From an uncultured beta proteobacterium (GTDB lineage: Bacteria > Pseudomonadota > Gammaproteobacteria > Burkholderiales > Burkholderiaceae), in NCBI GenBank assembly GCA_903909925.1, contig CAIVXR010000136.1, forward strand, positions 1-7,687: DNA of 7,687 nucleotides, given 5' to 3'. A program made the translations under genes and the position numbers. The notes beneath the pieces are model-generated. The model searched no databases, had not been told where the DNA came from, and worked only from the letters and a program-made list of their open reading frames with translations. Below, one piece after another: positions 5,981 through 7,687 of the stretch (the stretch's first letter is position 1; every line of letters starts with the position of its first letter).

Positions 5981-6982
5981 ATGCTGCATCTAGCCAAAAT
6001 GGCCAAAAAAATCCTATTTATAGCTTTGTTTGCCTTGGGCTTGGGTGGCTTTGCAATCGCCCAAACAGGCGGGGTTGGGACTTGGCCTACTCAAAAGCCG
6101 ATTCGTTTGATTGCGGTTTTTCCGCCCGGTGGATCAGTTGATCAGGTAGCTCGTGTTTTGGCGCCTGCTTTGCAAGCTGAATTAAAGCAAAACGTCATTG
6201 TTGAAAATATTGGTGGGGCATCTGGTGTGATTGGTACCTCTGCGATGACAAGAGCTGATGCTGATGGTTATACCTTTGCAGTAGTGTTTGATACTCATGG
6301 TGTGAATCCAAGTCTTAAAGATAAGCTTCCCTATGACACGATTAAAGATATTGCCCCCATCATTTTGGTAGGCACTTCACCGATGGTATTGGTAGCGAGT
6401 AAGAACTCAGGTATCACGAGTTTCAAACAACTTGCAGAGATGTCTAAAGCAGGTAAACCATTTAGTTATGGCTCAATTGGAATTGGTAGCTTAGGCCACT
6501 TAGCAATGGCAAGGCTTGCTAAGCAAGCGGGCTTTGACTGGAATCACATCCCATACCGTGGCGGTGGCCCCTTAATGCAAGACGCTCTTGGTGGACAGGT
6601 GCAATTGGCGATTGGCTCAGAGTTTTTAGTCAAGCCGCATATTGAGAGTGGTGGCTTAATTCCCTTAGTAGTAACAACTACGAAAAGGGTTCCGGGCTTA
6701 CCTAACGTACCAACCGTTTCTGAAAGTGGCTTTCCTGGCTTTAGCGCACCAGCTTGGTGGGCAGTATTGGCTCCAGGCAAAACTCCGCCTGCGATTGTGG
6801 ATGCGATGAATAAAGCGCTGAATAAGGTTTTGAAGACTCCAACAGTTGCCGAGAAATTTAAGTCTCAAGGAATTGAAGTTATTGGAGGATCTCCAGAAAC
6901 TGCGCGTGAATTTATTGGCAAGCAAATTGGTATTTGGGGTAAGTTCGTCATTGAGAACAACATTAAAGAAACTAGCCAATAG
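5981..6982 (+). CDS. TctC/Bug-family tripartite tricarboxylate transporter solute-binding protein
   Basis: This is a full-length (333 residue) periplasmic binding protein. Its signal peptide has basic residues K6, K9 and K10, a hydrophobic core at 11-24, and A-I-A before likely cleavage at 27/28. The mature part opens with W35-P-T-Q-K-P-I-R-L-I and the loop F-P-P-G-G-S-V-D with Asp54. Further marks are L-P-Y-D-T-I-K-D-I-A-P-I, Y-G-S-I-G-I-G-S-L-G-H, I-P-Y-R-G-G-G-P, and A-W-W-A-V-L-A-P-G-K-T-P near the end. The ATG at 5981 is preferred over the one at 5999 because a strong AAAGGAG site lies about 7 nt upstream of it. It differs clearly from the TctC protein at 3724-4722 in its pocket-region residues, so the two probably bind different ligands. 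A carboxymuconolactone-decarboxylase-like gene follows after 9 nt and is probably cotranscribed. No membrane partner is in view. Confidence 0.95.
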   Translation: MLHLAKMAKKILFIALFALGLGGFAIAQTGGVGTWPTQKPIRLIAVFPPGGSVDQVARVLAPALQAELKQNVIVENIGGASGVIGTSAMTRADADGYTFAVVFDTHGVNPSLKDKLPYDTIKDIAPIILVGTSPMVLVASKNSGITSFKQLAEMSKAGKPFSYGSIGIGSLGHLAMARLAKQAGFDWNHIPYRGGGPLMQDALGGQVQLAIGSEFLVKPHIESGGLIPLVVTTTKRVPGLPNVPTVSESGFPGFSAPAWWAVLAPGKTPPAIVDAMNKALNKVLKTPTVAEKFKSQGIEVIGGSPETAREFIGKQIGIWGKFVIENNIKETSQ

Positions 6983-6991
6983 AAAGCGCTT

Positions 6992-7543
6992 ATGTCTGAA
7001 CGTTTAATTCCTTATCAACCAATGGATCTGGCAGAACCAGCTGAGCTGGTAGCTGCTATTCGCAAAAGGCGTGGCGGCCAGTTTATTAACTTAGATCGCA
7101 TGCTCTTACACAGCGTGCCGATTGCCCAGGGCTGGAATCATTTCATTGGAGAAATTCGTAATAACCTGTCTTTAGATCCCAAGTTACGTGAATTAGCGAT
7201 GTGTGGTGTTGCGGTGCTCAATGGTGCTGAGTATGAGTTCTTTCACCATGCGCCTCCTTTTAAAAAAGCAGGTGGTACTGAGGAACAGGTGCAAGGACTA
7301 AGAATGATCGGTCAAGCCAGTTTTCCTAGAAATCTTTTTACTCAAGTTGAAAATGATGCTGCTGACTTAACTTTTCAGATGACGCGTAATATTAAAGTTG
7401 ATCCTGAATTGATGAAGCGTCTACAAAAAGAATTGGGTAGCACCGATACAGTTGAATTAGTCACTGTGATTGCTGCTTACAATATGGTGTCCCGTTTCTT
7501 GATCGCTTTGGATGTCAATCCAGAAGATCATCCTCCGGCTTGA
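6992..7543 (+). CDS. Carboxymuconolactone decarboxylase (CMD)/AhpD-like family protein
   Basis: This is a 183-residue cytosolic, mostly helical protein of the CMD family. Visible family marks are L-R-E-L-A at residues 65-69, the E-Y-E-F-F-H-H signature at 80-86, followed by F-K-K-A-G-G-T-E-E-Q-V at 90-100, and a final helix V-E-L-V-T-V-I-A-A-Y-N at 154-164. The family includes 4-carboxymuconolactone decarboxylase and the AhpD peroxidase partner. The C-x-x-C redox pair of AhpD is absent here: the only cysteine is C71, so a thiol peroxidase role is unlikely. Glu82 and His86 match the E-x-x-x-H pattern of the non-redox branch. It is 9 nt downstream of a TctC binding-protein gene, with only a weak AAAG site, suggesting coupled expression. 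It may act on the compound that this binding protein captures, but this is inferred from position. The reaction is unknown. Confidence 0.88.
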   Translation: MSERLIPYQPMDLAEPAELVAAIRKRRGGQFINLDRMLLHSVPIAQGWNHFIGEIRNNLSLDPKLRELAMCGVAVLNGAEYEFFHHAPPFKKAGGTEEQVQGLRMIGQASFPRNLFTQVENDAADLTFQMTRNIKVDPELMKRLQKELGSTDTVELVTVIAAYNMVSRFLIALDVNPEDHPPA

Positions 7544-7550
7544 TGAGTTA

Positions 7551-7687
7551 ATGATCTGCTGGAGCGAAGGTGGGCAATCTTATTCTGCAAAGTGGCATTC
7601 AGAAAATGGTATTGCCTCACATCAAAAAATTCAGCTTGCTGATGACACTTTAACGGCTGATATTGCCTATCGTTTGGCTTGTGAAGG
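7551..7687 (+). CDS. N-terminal part of an unidentified protein, possibly a class I SAM-dependent methyltransferase (cut by window edge)
   Basis: An open frame begins at ATG 7551, 7 nt after the CMD-type stop, and stays open for 45 codons to the window edge. Its opening, M-I-C-W-S-E-G-G-Q, and the segment A-D-D-T-L-T-A-D-I-A-Y-R-L-A-C-E look like real coding sequence. From memory this resembles the N-terminus of a Burkholderiaceae methyltransferase, where a similar A-Y-R-L-A-C-E-G segment occurs. The SAM-binding motifs would lie beyond the window, so the assignment cannot be confirmed here. The ribosome-binding site is weak (TGAG just before the start). The close spacing suggests readthrough from the two genes upstream. 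Confidence 0.6.
   Translation, partial: MICWSEGGQSYSAKWHSENGIASHQKIQLADDTLTADIAYRLACE

Noticed and set aside
5938..6141. Plus-strand open frame of 67 codons overlapping the start of the third TctC gene
   Set aside because: It overlaps a clear signal peptide and strong ribosome-binding site in another frame and shows no protein-like pattern.
1..7687. Mobile element, phage, CRISPR, toxin-antitoxin or defence system
   Set aside because: No transposase, integrase, spaced repeats, small toxin pair or defence-type protein was found. All long frames fit transport and metabolism families plus trhO.

Overview
The window looks like chromosome from a betaproteobacterium of the Burkholderiales, most likely Polynucleobacter or a close relative. 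The reasons are three different TctC/Bug-type periplasmic solute-binding proteins within 7.7 kb, a moderate GC content (mid-40s by eye, not counted), tightly packed genes, and protein families typical of small-genome Burkholderiaceae. The organism call is an inference.

Left part (1-4722, all on the minus strand): a compact run of six genes, probably one transcription unit read right to left. In order of transcription they are a complete TctC solute-binding protein, an MmgE/PrpD-family protein, a D-2-hydroxyacid dehydrogenase, two half-size ChrA-type transporter genes overlapping by 4 nt, and the start of a second TctC protein cut by the window edge. Gaps are 44, 20, 25, -4 and 19 nt. The set suggests capture and breakdown of a small organic acid, but the substrate cannot be read from the sequence.

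Middle part (4723-5892): a 91-nt divergent region carrying short inverted repeats that could be an operator. A small ABM-fold protein follows on the plus strand, with a weak intrinsic terminator just past its stop. It converges on trhO (minus strand), the rhodanese-type tRNA U34 hydroxylase, which here is short.

Right part (5893-7687): a second divergent intergenic region, then on the plus strand a third TctC protein, a carboxymuconolactone-decarboxylase-family protein 9 nt downstream, and the first 45 codons of another gene that runs off the edge, possibly a methyltransferase.

No tRNA, rRNA, insertion sequence, CRISPR array, phage gene or clearly foreign DNA was seen. The most interesting point is the combination of orphan binding proteins, a split ChrA pair and two catabolic enzymes in one operon. 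It is a plausible uncharacterised organic-acid system rather than a proven new one. There is no gene-free stretch longer than 300 bases.
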